Below are positions 44,014 through 54,065 of a DNA stretch of 64,000 nucleotides, piece after piece. Made by a program: the position numbers and the translations under genes. Positions within the stretch are counted from its first letter, which is position 1, and every line of letters begins with the position of its first letter. A model generated the notes under the pieces. The model saw only the letters and a list, made by a program, of their open reading frames with translations. It ran no database searches and had not been told where the DNA came from. This stretch comes from JADJLQ01 sp031417835 (GTDB lineage Bacteria; Bacteroidota; Bacteroidia; Chitinophagales; Saprospiraceae): the NCBI GenBank assembly GCA_031417835.1, contig JANOWJ010000138.1:84471-148470 (forward strand), in the 5' to 3' direction.

Positions 44014-44871
44014 TTATTTTAATCCCCACCCAGCCCTCAACATCACCACCGCCGTGTACAATATAACCACGATCACCAACCACCTCAGCATATCCAACGG
44101 CAAAGACTTCACTATAAAAGCCGCTATCAATACAGCCACTATAGATGGAATGGCCATACCGATAGCTGCCTTCCTGTTGTAAGCCCCTTCTTTAATAAAC
44201 CGTATCGATGCAGGCGGCATCAGAAAAGCACATGACCCCATCATGATAGGAAAGGCTACCTGCGGCGATAGTCCAAGCGCATAGACCAGTGCCATACAAG
44301 GTGCATATAGTCCAATACCTGCAGTCATCAAAGCGCCTAAAATAAAATTGACCCCTACTGCTATTATAAGCTTACCATAAGGAAGACCTATGGCTGTGCC
44401 ACCTCCTTTGATCCAATCTAATTTGCCCGCAAGCATGAAGCCGGCCGTAATCAACAAGGCGATGCCCATGGTTAAGCGGATCTTTCTTTCTGACATCTTA
44501 GCTACGATACCTGCCCCAAGAATTGCACCGGCAGCAGCAGCAAGTAACATGGATATCAATGTAGTGGCATCTACTTTGATCACTGTAATAAAAATAATAG
44601 CCTGAATCAATACGGGTATGGTATTGGCCACATTCATAGTGCCCGGTATCAGGCGATCTTCCGTCTGCCGGGTAAACTTTAGCAAAGCGGTCTGTGGTGC
44701 AAAAGCGCCTATGCCTAAAACATCAAAAAAATTGACTACAAAACCTATGACACCTGTTTTAAGCCAACTGACCGGTTCGAGATTGTTTTTGTGTTTTTGG
44801 ACATCTTTGATCAGTATTACTGTATACCATATAGTCAAAACAGCCAATGAAATCCAGATAAATTGTATCAT
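44014..44871 (-). CDS. TauE/SafE family membrane transporter (second copy)
   Basis: 285 residues with about eight membrane segments. Two half-repeats are visible: VGFVVNFFDVLGIGAFAPQTAL and NFILGALMTAGIGLYAPCMALVYALG. This is the longer, fused-type TauE/SafE exporter; substrates of the family include sulfite, sulfonates or sulfoacetate. It forms the right edge of the methyltransferase island and is not obviously linked to it. Divergent from the Asp-box protein gene. Confidence 0.85.
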   Translation of the reverse strand: MIQFIWISLAVLTIWYTVILIKDVQKHKNNLEPVSWLKTGVIGFVVNFFDVLGIGAFAPQTALLKFTRQTEDRLIPGTMNVANTIPVLIQAIIFITVIKVDATTLISMLLAAAAGAILGAGIVAKMSERKIRLTMGIALLITAGFMLAGKLDWIKGGGTAIGLPYGKLIIAVGVNFILGALMTAGIGLYAPCMALVYALGLSPQVAFPIMMGSCAFLMPPASIRFIKEGAYNRKAAIGMAIPSIVAVLIAAFIVKSLPLDMLRWLVIVVILYTAVVMLRAGWGLK

Positions 44872-44923
44872 ATTGTATTCAAAAGTAGGAATAATTATTT
44901 TTTATCTAATTTGAGGTAAGATA

Positions 44924-47539
44924 ATGAGGCTATATATAAAACTTAGTGTGCTGACCAGCTTTTTAGTCAGTCACATCATCTCCGCGCAGCACGTAAAATC
45001 TCCTTTGGAACAATCTTATAAAGCATATCAAAGGATGAAAACGGAAACACCCTATCAGCTCAACTGGGTATCCCTCGGTCCAATGGTTAATTCGGCAAGG
45101 GCAGATGTCGTGCAGGTAGATGCAACCCACCCGGGTACCATGTACGTAGGATTTGGATCCGGCGGACTATGGAAGACGATCAATAATGGGATCACCTGGC
45201 ACTGTGTATTTGAAGATCAAGCTGCTATGGGCATAGGTGATATGGAGCTGGCTCCATCCGATCCAGACATTATTTATATAGGCACCGGCGAAAACTTAAA
45301 GAAACCGAGAAATTTTACGTTGCCGGGTACAGGCATGTATCGATCCAATGATGCCGGCAAGACCTGGACACATATCGGACTTGAAGATTCATGGTCGATC
45401 GCAGAGATCGCTATTGATCCGCACAATCCCGATATCGTATTGGTCGCTGTACTGGGCCATCTTTGGTCTAAAAATAAAAACCGGGGACTTTATAGGACGA
45501 TCAATGGAGGTAAGACCTGGCACCAAGTACTTTATAAAGATGACGCCACTGGCGCCAATGATATCGTGATTGCGCCATCTAATCCCAACATCATGTATAC
45601 TTCCATGTGGGAAGTATATCCAGGCATTTGTGGAAAAAATAGCGGGGTATTCAGAAGTGTAGATGGCGGCAAAACGTGGGTTCCTTGTATTAAAGACTTG
45701 CCAACAGGCCCATTGATCGGCCGGATAGGACTATCGGTATCCTATACCAATCCGTTAAAAGCCTACGCCTTGATCGATAATCTTAATAATGCAAAAGGAG
45801 AAGCGGCCGAACTCTATAAAACAATGGATGGGGGAAGGTCATGGAAGAAAACACATCTAAAACCATTCTATGTATTCTCCGTGATCGGTTGGTATTTTAC
45901 TGATGTCTATGTCAATCCGAAGAATGATGAAGAAGTATATTGCCTTGGAGTGCGATTGGCACACAGTAAAGATGGGGGTCAAACTTTTTCATATATCGGA
46001 GGACATGTAAGCAGGTCGATGCCGAGTGCAGCAAGTGGTTTTCACCTAGATCAGTGCGAACTGTGGATCAACCCAAATAATCCCAATCATATAGCAGCAG
46101 GAAATGATGGGGGACTTTATGTAAGTTATGACAAAGCAGCGTCATGGCATCATTTTAACAACATCCCCGTGGGCGAATTTTATGATATTTCGATTGATCA
46201 TAAAAATTACACGATTTATGGTGGTACTCAAGATAATGCTACGGTCTATGGTCCGGCTAGAGAAATCAATCCCAATCGTCCTGACCCGTGGCGATACGTA
46301 TGGATCGATCCGTGGGATGGGGGCGACGGTTGTGTCACTCAAATAGATCCGGTCGATGGGAATACAATTTATTATAGTGCCCAACATGGCGCAGCTGTAC
46401 GGTATGATAAAAAAGCAGACACCGCTTTTTATATTCAACCTGAAATGACAGATAACATAAAAGATACGCTGACTTTTAATTATATAGCGCCTTACTTCAT
46501 CTCAGCCTTTGATCATAAAACCTTATATCACGGTGGAAACTATATCTTCAAAAGCGAAGACAGGGGCAATCGCTGGAAGGTCATCAGCCCCAAGTTAACC
46601 CGATCAGCCGTGCAAGAAAAGAATTCTTTTTCGATGGGTGCATTGGTAGAGTCTTCCTTACAAAAGGGTATACTGTATGCAGGTACAGACAAAGGTGCCT
46701 TTTGGATGACGCTTAATGATGGTGCTAATTGGGATGAAAAAGATAAGGGCCTTGCTCATCATTATATCCGCAGTATTTGCCCATCCCGATTTTCTAAGTC
46801 GCGGGTCTATCTTGCTATGACCGGTATCAATAATGATGATCTGCATAGTTATATATATGTCTCCGAAGATTATGGAAATAATTGGACCAGTATAGCTGCA
46901 GGCCTACCCGACGAACCTGTGAATGTAATCTTAGAAGACCCTAGTCATGAAAACATCTTATATGTTGGCAGTATTCGCGGGGTGTATATCTCGACGGATA
47001 AAGGTCTACACTGGTCTTATCTTGGTATTCATATGCCAGGTGCGGCGATAGCCGATCTTGACATTCATACCCCGACCAAAGAGTTGATCGCGGCCACACA
47101 TGGCCGAGGTATCTATAAACTAAACCTTGACCCGATATATACGATGATCGCTAAAAACATTTTAATAGATCAAGACCAACTCTTTGATCTCAAGCCAGCG
47201 ATATTGCCATGGTTTAATTCAAATTCGAATGTACCTGACTACCGCACTCTGGAAAAAACCAGTATCACTTTTTTGTTGAGTGAAAATAAAGAGATGACCA
47301 TGACCATCCGAGATCGAAATGATAAGGAAGTTTATAAGCAGGCTATTTCGGGTCATAAAGGATTGAATGAATACAGGTGGGATTTAATCACGCAACGACA
47401 AATCAGTGATCTGCCGTATTTTACCCAATATGAGACTTATATTAAAGCAGGAGAATATAATTTAACCTTGACCAACGGCAATAAAGTATTGAAACAAATA
47501 TTTATTGTAAAAGATAGCGAAGCCCCATTTAGAGAATAA
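44924..47539 (+). CDS. Asp-box / VPS10-like beta-propeller secreted protein (copy A)
   Basis: 871 residues with a signal peptide (to about residue 22). Multiple Asp-box (BNR) repeats of the form SxDxGxxW: MYRSNDAGKTWTHIG, LYRTINGGKTWHQVL, VFRSVDGGKTWVPC, IFKSEDRGNRWKVIS, IYVSEDYGNNWTSIA and VYISTDKGLHWSYLG. The C-terminal part has a small beta domain (LNEYRWDLI and KAGEYNLTLTNG). Asp-box propellers occur in sialidases and sortilin-like proteins; no sialidase catalytic triad is evident. A second, longer paralogue is at 56009. Thirty bases upstream of a DPP4-like peptidase, suggesting joint expression. Confidence 0.85.
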   Translation: MRLYIKLSVLTSFLVSHIISAQHVKSPLEQSYKAYQRMKTETPYQLNWVSLGPMVNSARADVVQVDATHPGTMYVGFGSGGLWKTINNGITWHCVFEDQAAMGIGDMELAPSDPDIIYIGTGENLKKPRNFTLPGTGMYRSNDAGKTWTHIGLEDSWSIAEIAIDPHNPDIVLVAVLGHLWSKNKNRGLYRTINGGKTWHQVLYKDDATGANDIVIAPSNPNIMYTSMWEVYPGICGKNSGVFRSVDGGKTWVPCIKDLPTGPLIGRIGLSVSYTNPLKAYALIDNLNNAKGEAAELYKTMDGGRSWKKTHLKPFYVFSVIGWYFTDVYVNPKNDEEVYCLGVRLAHSKDGGQTFSYIGGHVSRSMPSAASGFHLDQCELWINPNNPNHIAAGNDGGLYVSYDKAASWHHFNNIPVGEFYDISIDHKNYTIYGGTQDNATVYGPAREINPNRPDPWRYVWIDPWDGGDGCVTQIDPVDGNTIYYSAQHGAAVRYDKKADTAFYIQPEMTDNIKDTLTFNYIAPYFISAFDHKTLYHGGNYIFKSEDRGNRWKVISPKLTRSAVQEKNSFSMGALVESSLQKGILYAGTDKGAFWMTLNDGANWDEKDKGLAHHYIRSICPSRFSKSRVYLAMTGINNDDLHSYIYVSEDYGNNWTSIAAGLPDEPVNVILEDPSHENILYVGSIRGVYISTDKGLHWSYLGIHMPGAAIADLDIHTPTKELIAATHGRGIYKLNLDPIYTMIAKNILIDQDQLFDLKPAILPWFNSNSNVPDYRTLEKTSITFLLSENKEMTMTIRDRNDKEVYKQAISGHKGLNEYRWDLITQRQISDLPYFTQYETYIKAGEYNLTLTNGNKVLKQIFIVKDSEAPFRE

Positions 47540-47568
47540 TTATTTTTAAACATAGTATTTATTTAATC

Positions 47569-49797
47569 ATGAGACATAAGTATTCAAATTTTTTGCTAAT
47601 TCTAACAGCTTTCTTAATTCTGCAACAAGTCCAGGCACAACCTAAAAAATTAACGCTGGAAGATATTTATTCCACCAATCTATATGCAGTCAAAGGTGCT
47701 GGTCAATTGCGCTGGATGAAGGACAATAAAGCATATTCATTTTTAAAAAGGAACGAGGCTTCAAATGGAAATGACCTTATACGATATGATGTCAGTACCG
47801 GCGTTGAATCGACCCTGGTCCAAGCCAGTCAATTGATTCCTGCAGGTGGTATAAAACCATTGTCTATAGCTGATTATATCTGGTCTGAAGACAATACCAG
47901 GTTATTAATATATACCAATACCCGTAAAGTGTGGCGTCAAAACTCACGAGGGGATTATTGGCTATTGGATCGCACCACCGGGATATTAAAACAGTTAGGC
48001 AAAAGACTGGAAGAATCCACCCTGATGTTTGCTAAATTTTCTCCTGATGGGAGTAAAGTGGCTTATGTCAGCAAGTTAAATATTTTTGTAGAAGACATTA
48101 AGACAGGTGTCATCAAACAATTGACTTGGGATGGTGGTAAGGATATCATCAACGGTACTTTCGATTGGGTATATGAAGAGGAGCTGGATGATCTGGACGG
48201 TTTTCGATGGAGTCCGGATAGCAAAAATATCAGTTATTGGCAATCCAATACTAAGGGCGTAGGCACATTTTATCTTATTAATAATGTAGACTCGATTTAT
48301 TCTAAACCTATTCCATTGCCTTATCCTAAAGTAGGTACGGCTAATTCTGCAGTGAAAATTGGAGTAGTAGCCATCCATGGTGGACCGACAAAATGGTTTA
48401 ATATCCCCGGAGATCCACGCAATCAGTATTTGGCTCGTATGGATTTTATACCAGGCTCTGACGAAGTCATGATTCAACAATTGAATCGATTGCAAAACAC
48501 TAATAAAGTCTGGGTAGGTAATATAAAGACTATGGCGATTAAAAATATTATGACGGATCAGGATGATGCATTTCTGGATATCCATGATAATATCGTATGG
48601 CTGGATCAAAACAAGTCTTTTACATGGACCAGTGAACGAGATGGCTGGTTGCATCTGTATAGTGTATCCCGCGATGGCAAGGCGATGAAACTGATTACAA
48701 AAGGCGATTTTGATGTGGTGAATATTAATTGTATCGACCCTGCCGGTGGGTATGTTTATTATATAGCAAGTCCTGACAACTATACTCAGCGATATCTTTA
48801 TCGAAGTAAATTGGATGGGACCAGTGAGGCCGAAAGAATAACTCCGGCTGATATGCCTGGACACCACTCTTATCAGATCTCTGCGGATGCTAAATATGCC
48901 ATTCACAGTTTTGAGAATACGACTACTCCAAGGCGGATTTCGCTGATCGAGCTTGCCACTCATAAGGAATTAAAATTATTGGAAGACAATGCAGCATTGA
49001 AAACAAAAATGAATGAACTCGGAGTACGATCCAAAGAATTTTTCAAGGTAGATATCGGAGATGTCATACTGGATGGTTGGATGATCAAGCCTATAGATTT
49101 TGATCCGTCCAAAAAGTATCCGGTCATCATGCATGTCTATGGCGAGCCAGCCGGCACTACCGTGCAAGACAACTGGGGCGGAGGTGATCATCTATGGCAT
49201 AAATATCTGGCGCAGCAGGGTTATGTCGTCATGAGTATAGATAATCGGGGCACTCGTGTACCCCGAGGCCGGGACTTTAGAAAAAGTATCTATCGCCAGA
49301 TTGGTTTGCTTGCATCAGATGATCAAGCCAAAGCAGTGAGTAAAATTATTCAAACGTATCCTTTTGTAGATGCTAGTCGGATAGGCAGTTGGGGCTGGAG
49401 TGGGGGAGGCCAGATGACCTTGATGGCCATGTTTAGATATCCTGAAGTGTATAAAGCAGGCATAGCAGTTTCGTTTGTAGCGCTGCAAAATCTATACGAC
49501 AATATTTATCAGGAGCGATACATGGGCTTGCCCAAGGATAATGTATCGGGCTATCGGGAAGGATCCCCATTGACGCATGCAAAAAATCTAAAGGGTAAAT
49601 TGCTCATCATGCATGGTACGGGAGATGATAATGTGCATTACCAAAACTTTGAAATGTTGGTCAATGAATTAATTAAGCACAATAAATTATTTGATATGAT
49701 GTCCTATCCGATGCGGGATCATGGGATCAGTCAACGGGAAAATACTACACTTCATTTGCGCAGGACGATGGAGCAGTTTTGGAAAACAAATTTGTAA
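47569..49797 (+). CDS. S9 family dipeptidyl peptidase IV-like
   Basis: 742 residues with a signal peptide (to about residue 24). The N-terminal beta-propeller contains FDWVYEEELDDLDGFRWSPD with the paired Glu that binds the substrate N-terminus in DPP4. The C-terminal alpha/beta hydrolase has GSWGWSGGGQM with the nucleophile S611, GTGDDNVHYQN (Asp) and YPMRDHGIS (His), so the triad is complete. The enzyme probably removes X-Pro or X-Ala dipeptides from extracellular peptides. It follows the Asp-box gene by 29 bases. Confidence 0.92.
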   Translation: MRHKYSNFLLILTAFLILQQVQAQPKKLTLEDIYSTNLYAVKGAGQLRWMKDNKAYSFLKRNEASNGNDLIRYDVSTGVESTLVQASQLIPAGGIKPLSIADYIWSEDNTRLLIYTNTRKVWRQNSRGDYWLLDRTTGILKQLGKRLEESTLMFAKFSPDGSKVAYVSKLNIFVEDIKTGVIKQLTWDGGKDIINGTFDWVYEEELDDLDGFRWSPDSKNISYWQSNTKGVGTFYLINNVDSIYSKPIPLPYPKVGTANSAVKIGVVAIHGGPTKWFNIPGDPRNQYLARMDFIPGSDEVMIQQLNRLQNTNKVWVGNIKTMAIKNIMTDQDDAFLDIHDNIVWLDQNKSFTWTSERDGWLHLYSVSRDGKAMKLITKGDFDVVNINCIDPAGGYVYYIASPDNYTQRYLYRSKLDGTSEAERITPADMPGHHSYQISADAKYAIHSFENTTTPRRISLIELATHKELKLLEDNAALKTKMNELGVRSKEFFKVDIGDVILDGWMIKPIDFDPSKKYPVIMHVYGEPAGTTVQDNWGGGDHLWHKYLAQQGYVVMSIDNRGTRVPRGRDFRKSIYRQIGLLASDDQAKAVSKIIQTYPFVDASRIGSWGWSGGGQMTLMAMFRYPEVYKAGIAVSFVALQNLYDNIYQERYMGLPKDNVSGYREGSPLTHAKNLKGKLLIMHGTGDDNVHYQNFEMLVNELIKHNKLFDMMSYPMRDHGISQRENTTLHLRRTMEQFWKTNL

Positions 49798-49884
49798 ATA
49801 TCAGATTGAGTTAGATTTAATTTTTGATTAAAGCGTAGTCTTTGATGGGCAATATGTGTTAGATCAATATATGAAGTTAGTGCC

Positions 49885-50030
49885 CAGTAGCGGCGACTTT
49901 AGTCGCTGATAATATCAACCACGGGTAGTGTCATGGCTGAAGCCAGAGTATCGGACAGCCATAACCCCAGCCTTAAGGCTGGGGTTAAACAAGTTCTATT
50001 CATTAGGCTTTAGCCTTGAACTTATTTCGG
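49885..50030. repeat. Cluster of four short inverted repeats (REP-like)
   Basis: Four hairpins in about 125 bases between the peptidase and serine dehydratase genes: GCGAC-TTTA-GTCGC at 49893-49906, GGCT-GA-AGCC at 49935-49944, a perfect 24-base palindrome at 49963-49986 (half-site AACCCCAGCCTT), and AGGC-TTTA-GCCT at 50005-50016. A CCACGGGT word occurs just before (49919) and just after (50049). This stretch of 308 bases otherwise holds no gene. It resembles REP-type elements moved by a transposase encoded elsewhere (inference). Confidence 0.65.
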
Positions 50031-50105
50031 CCACTCACCCTTCATTTGCCACGGGTTAAATATTTGTAGCATTTTTCGTATTATTGATTACTAAATCTTA
50101 TCTGC

Positions 50106-51683
50106 ATGAGTACTTATCCTAGTATATTCAATGATGTGATCGGCCCCGTGATGCGCGGTCCCTCTAGCTCACATTGTGCCGCATCATTGCGCATCGCACG
50201 ACTGTGTCGGGACTTGATGGACGAACAAATCAAATATATAGTCATTGAATTTGATCCGCATGGTTCACTAGCTACCACGCACAAAAGCCAAGGGTCCGAT
50301 ATGGGCTTATTTGGAGGCTTTCTGGGTTGGGAGGCTTATGATGAAAGATTACCGGAATCAGAGAAGTACCTGATGACAACGGGCATCAAGGTCACCATTA
50401 ATATTGTCCCTATCGACTTCGATCATCCCAATACGTATAAAATCACACTCGACAATGATTATGAGTCCAGGAGCTTAGTCGCCATTTCTACCGGTGGGGG
50501 CATGATCGAAGTGATCCGGATCGATGGAGCTACGGTATCTATGGCCGGGGATTATTTTGAAACCTTGATCTATTGTGAACATCCAGATCACATCTTGGCT
50601 TATCTCAAGGCATCGATCGAGTACGATGATATTGAGTTTCATCAGGGTGATAATCACTTTATTGAGGTCAAATCACAAAGGGCTCTAAATGAAGTGATTT
50701 TAGAGGAATTGAAATCGATGGCCGGAGTCACAGGGATTAAAACGTTGAGACCGGTACTTCCTGTTTTAGCTAGGAAAGGGATGCGAGTACCTTTTATTAC
50801 GTGCCATGAAATGCTGGAATACAATCAAACCAAAAACCTTTCTTTATGGGAGTTGGCTGCGGCGTACGAAGCCGCTCGGGGTAATATCTCCCACGAAGAA
50901 GTGTTCGAAAAAATGCGCAGCATCGTCCACATCATGGGTCAAGCAATTGAGACGGGCTTGAAAGGAACAAAATACCACGATCGCATATTGGGTAGTCAAT
51001 CGCTACAACTTCAGGAAAAATTAAATACACATCAGTTGGTCGGTGGTGATGCCAATAACAGGATTATAATGTATGTATCCGCGATCATGGAAGTAAAAAG
51101 TTCCATGGGGGTGATAGTAGCCGCCCCGACAGCAGGATCTTGTGGGGCTTTGCCTGGTGCAATTTTTGGAATAGCGCATTCCATGGGCCTTCATGAAGAT
51201 GAATTCGTAAAGGCCATGTTGGCAGCAGGTCTGATTGGGGTATTTATTGCAGCTCATGCGACATTTGCAGCCGAGGTCGGTGGCTGTATGGCGGAGACAG
51301 GATCCGGTGGTGGTATGGCCGCAGCCGCTATCGTAGGTATGCAAGGTGGTAGTTTACATCAATGCCTAACCGCCGCTTCCTTAGCATTACAAAACTCACT
51401 CGGCATTATCTGTGATCCTATAGGCAATCGCGTCGAGGCGCCTTGTCTCGGAAGAAATGTGATGGCCGCCACCAATGCCGTATCCTGTGCCAATATGGCG
51501 CTGTCAGATTATGTACAACTCATCCCACTCGATGAAGTGATCGAAACGATGAAACTGGTGGGCGATCAGATCCATCACACCTTGCGCTGTACTAATCTGG
51601 GTGGACTATCCATTACCAAAGCGGCGAAAGAAATTGAGGCTAGGTTGGAAGAGGAGCCGAGTAGATTTTTTAAAAATTGTTAG
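50106..51683 (+). CDS. sdaA: L-serine ammonia-lyase (iron-sulfur, fused alpha-beta chain)
   Basis: 525 residues carrying the SdaA-type beta chain first (about 1-220, with GPSSSHCAASLRIARL) and the alpha chain after (AAPTAGSCGALPG, MAETGSGGGMAAAA and CDPIGNRVEAPCLGRN, with cysteines for the 4Fe-4S cluster). It converts L-serine to pyruvate and ammonia. Both parts look complete. Single-gene transcript downstream of the palindrome cluster. Confidence 0.92.
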   Translation: MSTYPSIFNDVIGPVMRGPSSSHCAASLRIARLCRDLMDEQIKYIVIEFDPHGSLATTHKSQGSDMGLFGGFLGWEAYDERLPESEKYLMTTGIKVTINIVPIDFDHPNTYKITLDNDYESRSLVAISTGGGMIEVIRIDGATVSMAGDYFETLIYCEHPDHILAYLKASIEYDDIEFHQGDNHFIEVKSQRALNEVILEELKSMAGVTGIKTLRPVLPVLARKGMRVPFITCHEMLEYNQTKNLSLWELAAAYEAARGNISHEEVFEKMRSIVHIMGQAIETGLKGTKYHDRILGSQSLQLQEKLNTHQLVGGDANNRIIMYVSAIMEVKSSMGVIVAAPTAGSCGALPGAIFGIAHSMGLHEDEFVKAMLAAGLIGVFIAAHATFAAEVGGCMAETGSGGGMAAAAIVGMQGGSLHQCLTAASLALQNSLGIICDPIGNRVEAPCLGRNVMAATNAVSCANMALSDYVQLIPLDEVIETMKLVGDQIHHTLRCTNLGGLSITKAAKEIEARLEEEPSRFFKNC

Positions 51684-51871
51684 GAGCAGTTTTTACTTTA
51701 CAAAAGACAAAGAGAAGTTACGAAATTCAGACCTTTTATTGGATTCAGTTTACCAAGAGGATCAGGATAGTTTAGATATTTCTGAGCCAGATATTGAAGT
51801 GGGTGCTTGATGTGTCTATTGTTTTTGATTATTAAGCGGTTAATACCTATCTTACCGATAAACAATGAACT

Positions 51872-52258
51872 ATGAGTTATTCAACTAAAAAAGTCGTCGG
51901 TATTTTTATCGACCATAAAGAAGCTTCTATTATTAACACCCCTGACCACAGCAATAAAGGGGAGTTTTCTATACAGGCCACTATCCACAATAAACACCAT
52001 GGTGATCATGGATCCAATGAGCGGACGCACAATCAAAAGGCTGCCAATGAAATGCATAAATATTTTGAGGAGATAAGTAATCATTTGCAGGAATTTGATG
52101 CCATACTTTTATTTGGATTTGGTACAGCGCAAGAACAAATGCGACATTTTTTGACGGACCACAAAAGTTTTCAAAATAAGGAAATCATTGTAAAATCAGG
52201 TGATCATATGACTGATAATGAAATGATTGCCTTTGTGCGCAATACATTTAAAGTATAA
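51872..52258 (+). CDS. Small eRF1/pelota-like protein
   Basis: 128 residues. The pattern KKVVGIFIDHKEASIIN at the N-terminus and ILLFGFGTAQEQMRHFL with EIIVKSGDHMTDNEMIAFVRNTF at the C-terminus matches a widespread small family with an eRF1 domain 3-like (L7Ae-like) fold; relatives are annotated as translational or host-attachment proteins. The middle is His-rich (NKHHGDHGSNERTHNQ). No leader. Function unknown; interaction with the ribosome is a guess. Confidence 0.65.
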   Translation: MSYSTKKVVGIFIDHKEASIINTPDHSNKGEFSIQATIHNKHHGDHGSNERTHNQKAANEMHKYFEEISNHLQEFDAILLFGFGTAQEQMRHFLTDHKSFQNKEIIVKSGDHMTDNEMIAFVRNTFKV

Positions 52259-52312
52259 ATCTTCCCCTGAGAATTCCGCATATCCAATTTGCTTTCCAAC
52301 AAGAAACTTATA

Positions 52313-52346
52313 GCCAACAAAAAAAGGCAGCTATAACTGCTGCCTT
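52313..52346 (-). terminator. Rho-independent terminator for the minus-strand lipoprotein gene
   Basis: On the minus strand an 8-bp stem AAGGCAGC with a 7-base loop (plus coordinates 52324-52346) is followed by a run of T after GCTGCC. It lies 27 bases past the stop of the lipoprotein gene at 52373. The opposite gene's end (52258) is too far for it to be the main terminator there. Confidence 0.75.
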
Positions 52347-52372
52347 AGTAGGTTGTCCATTTTTAATAAGAC

Positions 52373-53557
52373 TTAGCTATATCGATAGCTCCCGATCTCG
52401 TATAAAAACTCCCGCTTTGCTTTGTCGACTACCCGCATCATGAGTTCAATATTGTCAGGAGCAGGACTAGGATATACATTGATCAATTGATGAGCTTCCA
52501 GTGCCCTTTTATCTCCAAAATAATTCCGAGTGGTTTGATTAAAACTATCATCGAATTGCATCAGTCTGGAGTAGGTCACATATCCGGTCTTCATATCGAT
52601 CACTTCCATTCGACCGATGAGATAAGCACTTTTAGTTTGAATGGTTTCTACTACAGTGCCTTTCACTTTTATCCGGCGATCTTTTTTAATATCATTGCCC
52701 AATGAATCTTTTATTACATTGCCTTTCGTATCCAAGGCGTATTCCCAACCATCCGGCACATCCTTCCAGTAGTTGTTTTCAATAGTTCGAAAAGCTGGAG
52801 GTTCTGCTCTTAGATCATCTATGTGCAAGACCACTTTGTAATCCACTTCTGGCTTTGCTATACCTTCGTAAAAATGGTCCTCTTCTGCCACTAAAAATCG
52901 ATTCCAATCCCGATCATTATTGTTGATCGGCAGATAGTACAATTCATCTTCTACGCTTCTTGGTAGTCGGGCATAGGATCTATCCTCGATGACTACTTGT
53001 ATGTTATTGATACCCTTTTCAAATAAGTCTATTCGTAAACTGGTGAGATCATACTCCCCAGTCAACCGATTGATATGGTCGATCAGATACACAGCATCTC
53101 TGGCAGCAGGTTTGTCACCATCATTAGCAGCAGTGACTAGGCTATTGAGTTGAGTATAATAGAGTGCTGCTGCATTTTTTTTAGCCTCCCGAATGAGGTC
53201 ATTTGTATTTACAAATTGAAATGTAGCTTTATAGCCTGACTCAGAAACCAATGGTAAGAGGGGAGAAATCAAGTTTTGGATTCGATCCAGAGTCTGAGCT
53301 TTCACCAGGATTCGTTCCCAGTCTCGAGCAGTATGATTAGCTCGAAGGTTTGCCATCTCATCTGTATATTTTTTGACGAGTTTTTCAAATCCAATTTCGG
53401 AAGCAAGAATATAGGAATCTTTCTTTTTATGGCCAACAAGCTTGCGGGTCACTTTAGTAATAAGTGCTTCATAATCTCCTTGTTCAAGTAATTTGTCAGT
53501 ACTGGCGCAAGAGGCCAAGAGCGCTAAAGTCAACGCGAGTAAGATTACATTTTTCAT
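52373..53557 (-). CDS. Lipoprotein of unknown function
   Basis: 394 residues. A lipobox (LALLASCAS) shows it is a lipoprotein, probably at the outer membrane. The first 190 residues are helical with KAQTLDRIQNLISPLLPLV, and the rest has beta-rich blocks such as NYWKDVPDGWEYALDTKGN and SAYLIGRMEVIDMKTGYVTYSR. No known domain recognised. It ends at a good terminator and stands alone; the following 508 bases hold repeats but no gene. Confidence 0.7.
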   Translation of the reverse strand: MKNVILLALTLALLASCASTDKLLEQGDYEALITKVTRKLVGHKKKDSYILASEIGFEKLVKKYTDEMANLRANHTARDWERILVKAQTLDRIQNLISPLLPLVSESGYKATFQFVNTNDLIREAKKNAAALYYTQLNSLVTAANDGDKPAARDAVYLIDHINRLTGEYDLTSLRIDLFEKGINNIQVVIEDRSYARLPRSVEDELYYLPINNNDRDWNRFLVAEEDHFYEGIAKPEVDYKVVLHIDDLRAEPPAFRTIENNYWKDVPDGWEYALDTKGNVIKDSLGNDIKKDRRIKVKGTVVETIQTKSAYLIGRMEVIDMKTGYVTYSRLMQFDDSFNQTTRNYFGDKRALEAHQLINVYPSPAPDNIELMMRVVDKAKREFLYEIGSYRYS

Positions 53558-53774
53558 AACTCATGCATTTAATGGTTATCTAATACAGTTTTGACGGTAG
53601 GTGCTAACCCCTGCAGGGTGAAGGAAATGTTAAACCTTATGCTCCTAAAAAAAATTAATCACTTTTTGTGTTGACCACAATGGTCCACCATAGAGTGCAA
53701 GAGAAGTTTGTATTTTTAAAAAATCTGCTCATTCGATGGCTCAGAACGAATTCTGGGATGGCCCTTTTCACCGT

Positions 53775-54060
53775 GAACTGCACGATTCTCAGCTCTTGTG
53801 TTTTAAATTTATTTTGTGCCATACGGCACAATGGCCTATGATCTTTACTTGTCTTTACCAACATCTAAATCCTTACGGATTTAATCGGAGGATTGGTTTT
53901 AACTGTTGTAGTTAAGCGTTAGAGGGTTTGAGCTCAAAGGTACCGAATCTCTGAAGTGACATTATCCGTTTTATGCCGCTAGACATGTCATCCTGGTAAA
54001 AACATCTGATAGAGTCTACGCTTGTGTCCTCGGCACAAAATCACACTAGGTCTAAAGTTT
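53775..54060. repeat. Hairpin-array element, copy 1 (non-coding)
   Basis: A block of small inverted repeats shared with 60775-61050 in the same orientation. Visible stems include TTGTGCC-ATAC-GGCACAA at 53814-53831 and TAAATCC-TTAC-GGATTTA at 53866-53883, with further degenerate ones toward 54040. The two blocks align over about 280 bases with frequent substitutions, and the loops ATAC and TTAC/TAAC are kept between copies. Short frames overlapping it change between the copies, so it is not coding. The remaining bases of 53558-54065 show no gene. Confidence 0.7.
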
Positions 54061-54065
54061 CTAGA

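Noticed and set aside
43835..44182. 115-codon plus-strand frame between the ATPase and TauE genes
   Set aside because: It mostly mirrors the opposite strand of the TauE gene, and the protein has no recognisable pattern.
44880..44887. TACTTTTG on the minus strand before the TauE-like gene as a -7 element
   Set aside because: It is only 8 bases from the start codon and there is no TTG at the right upstream distance.
51684..51810. Continuation of a short frame overlapping the end of the serine dehydratase
   Set aside because: It shares bases with the dehydratase in another frame and shows no coding pattern of its own.
53655..53864. 69-codon minus-strand frame near the hairpin array
   Set aside because: It lies in the same repeat type as 60700-61054, where the corresponding frame differs, so not a gene.
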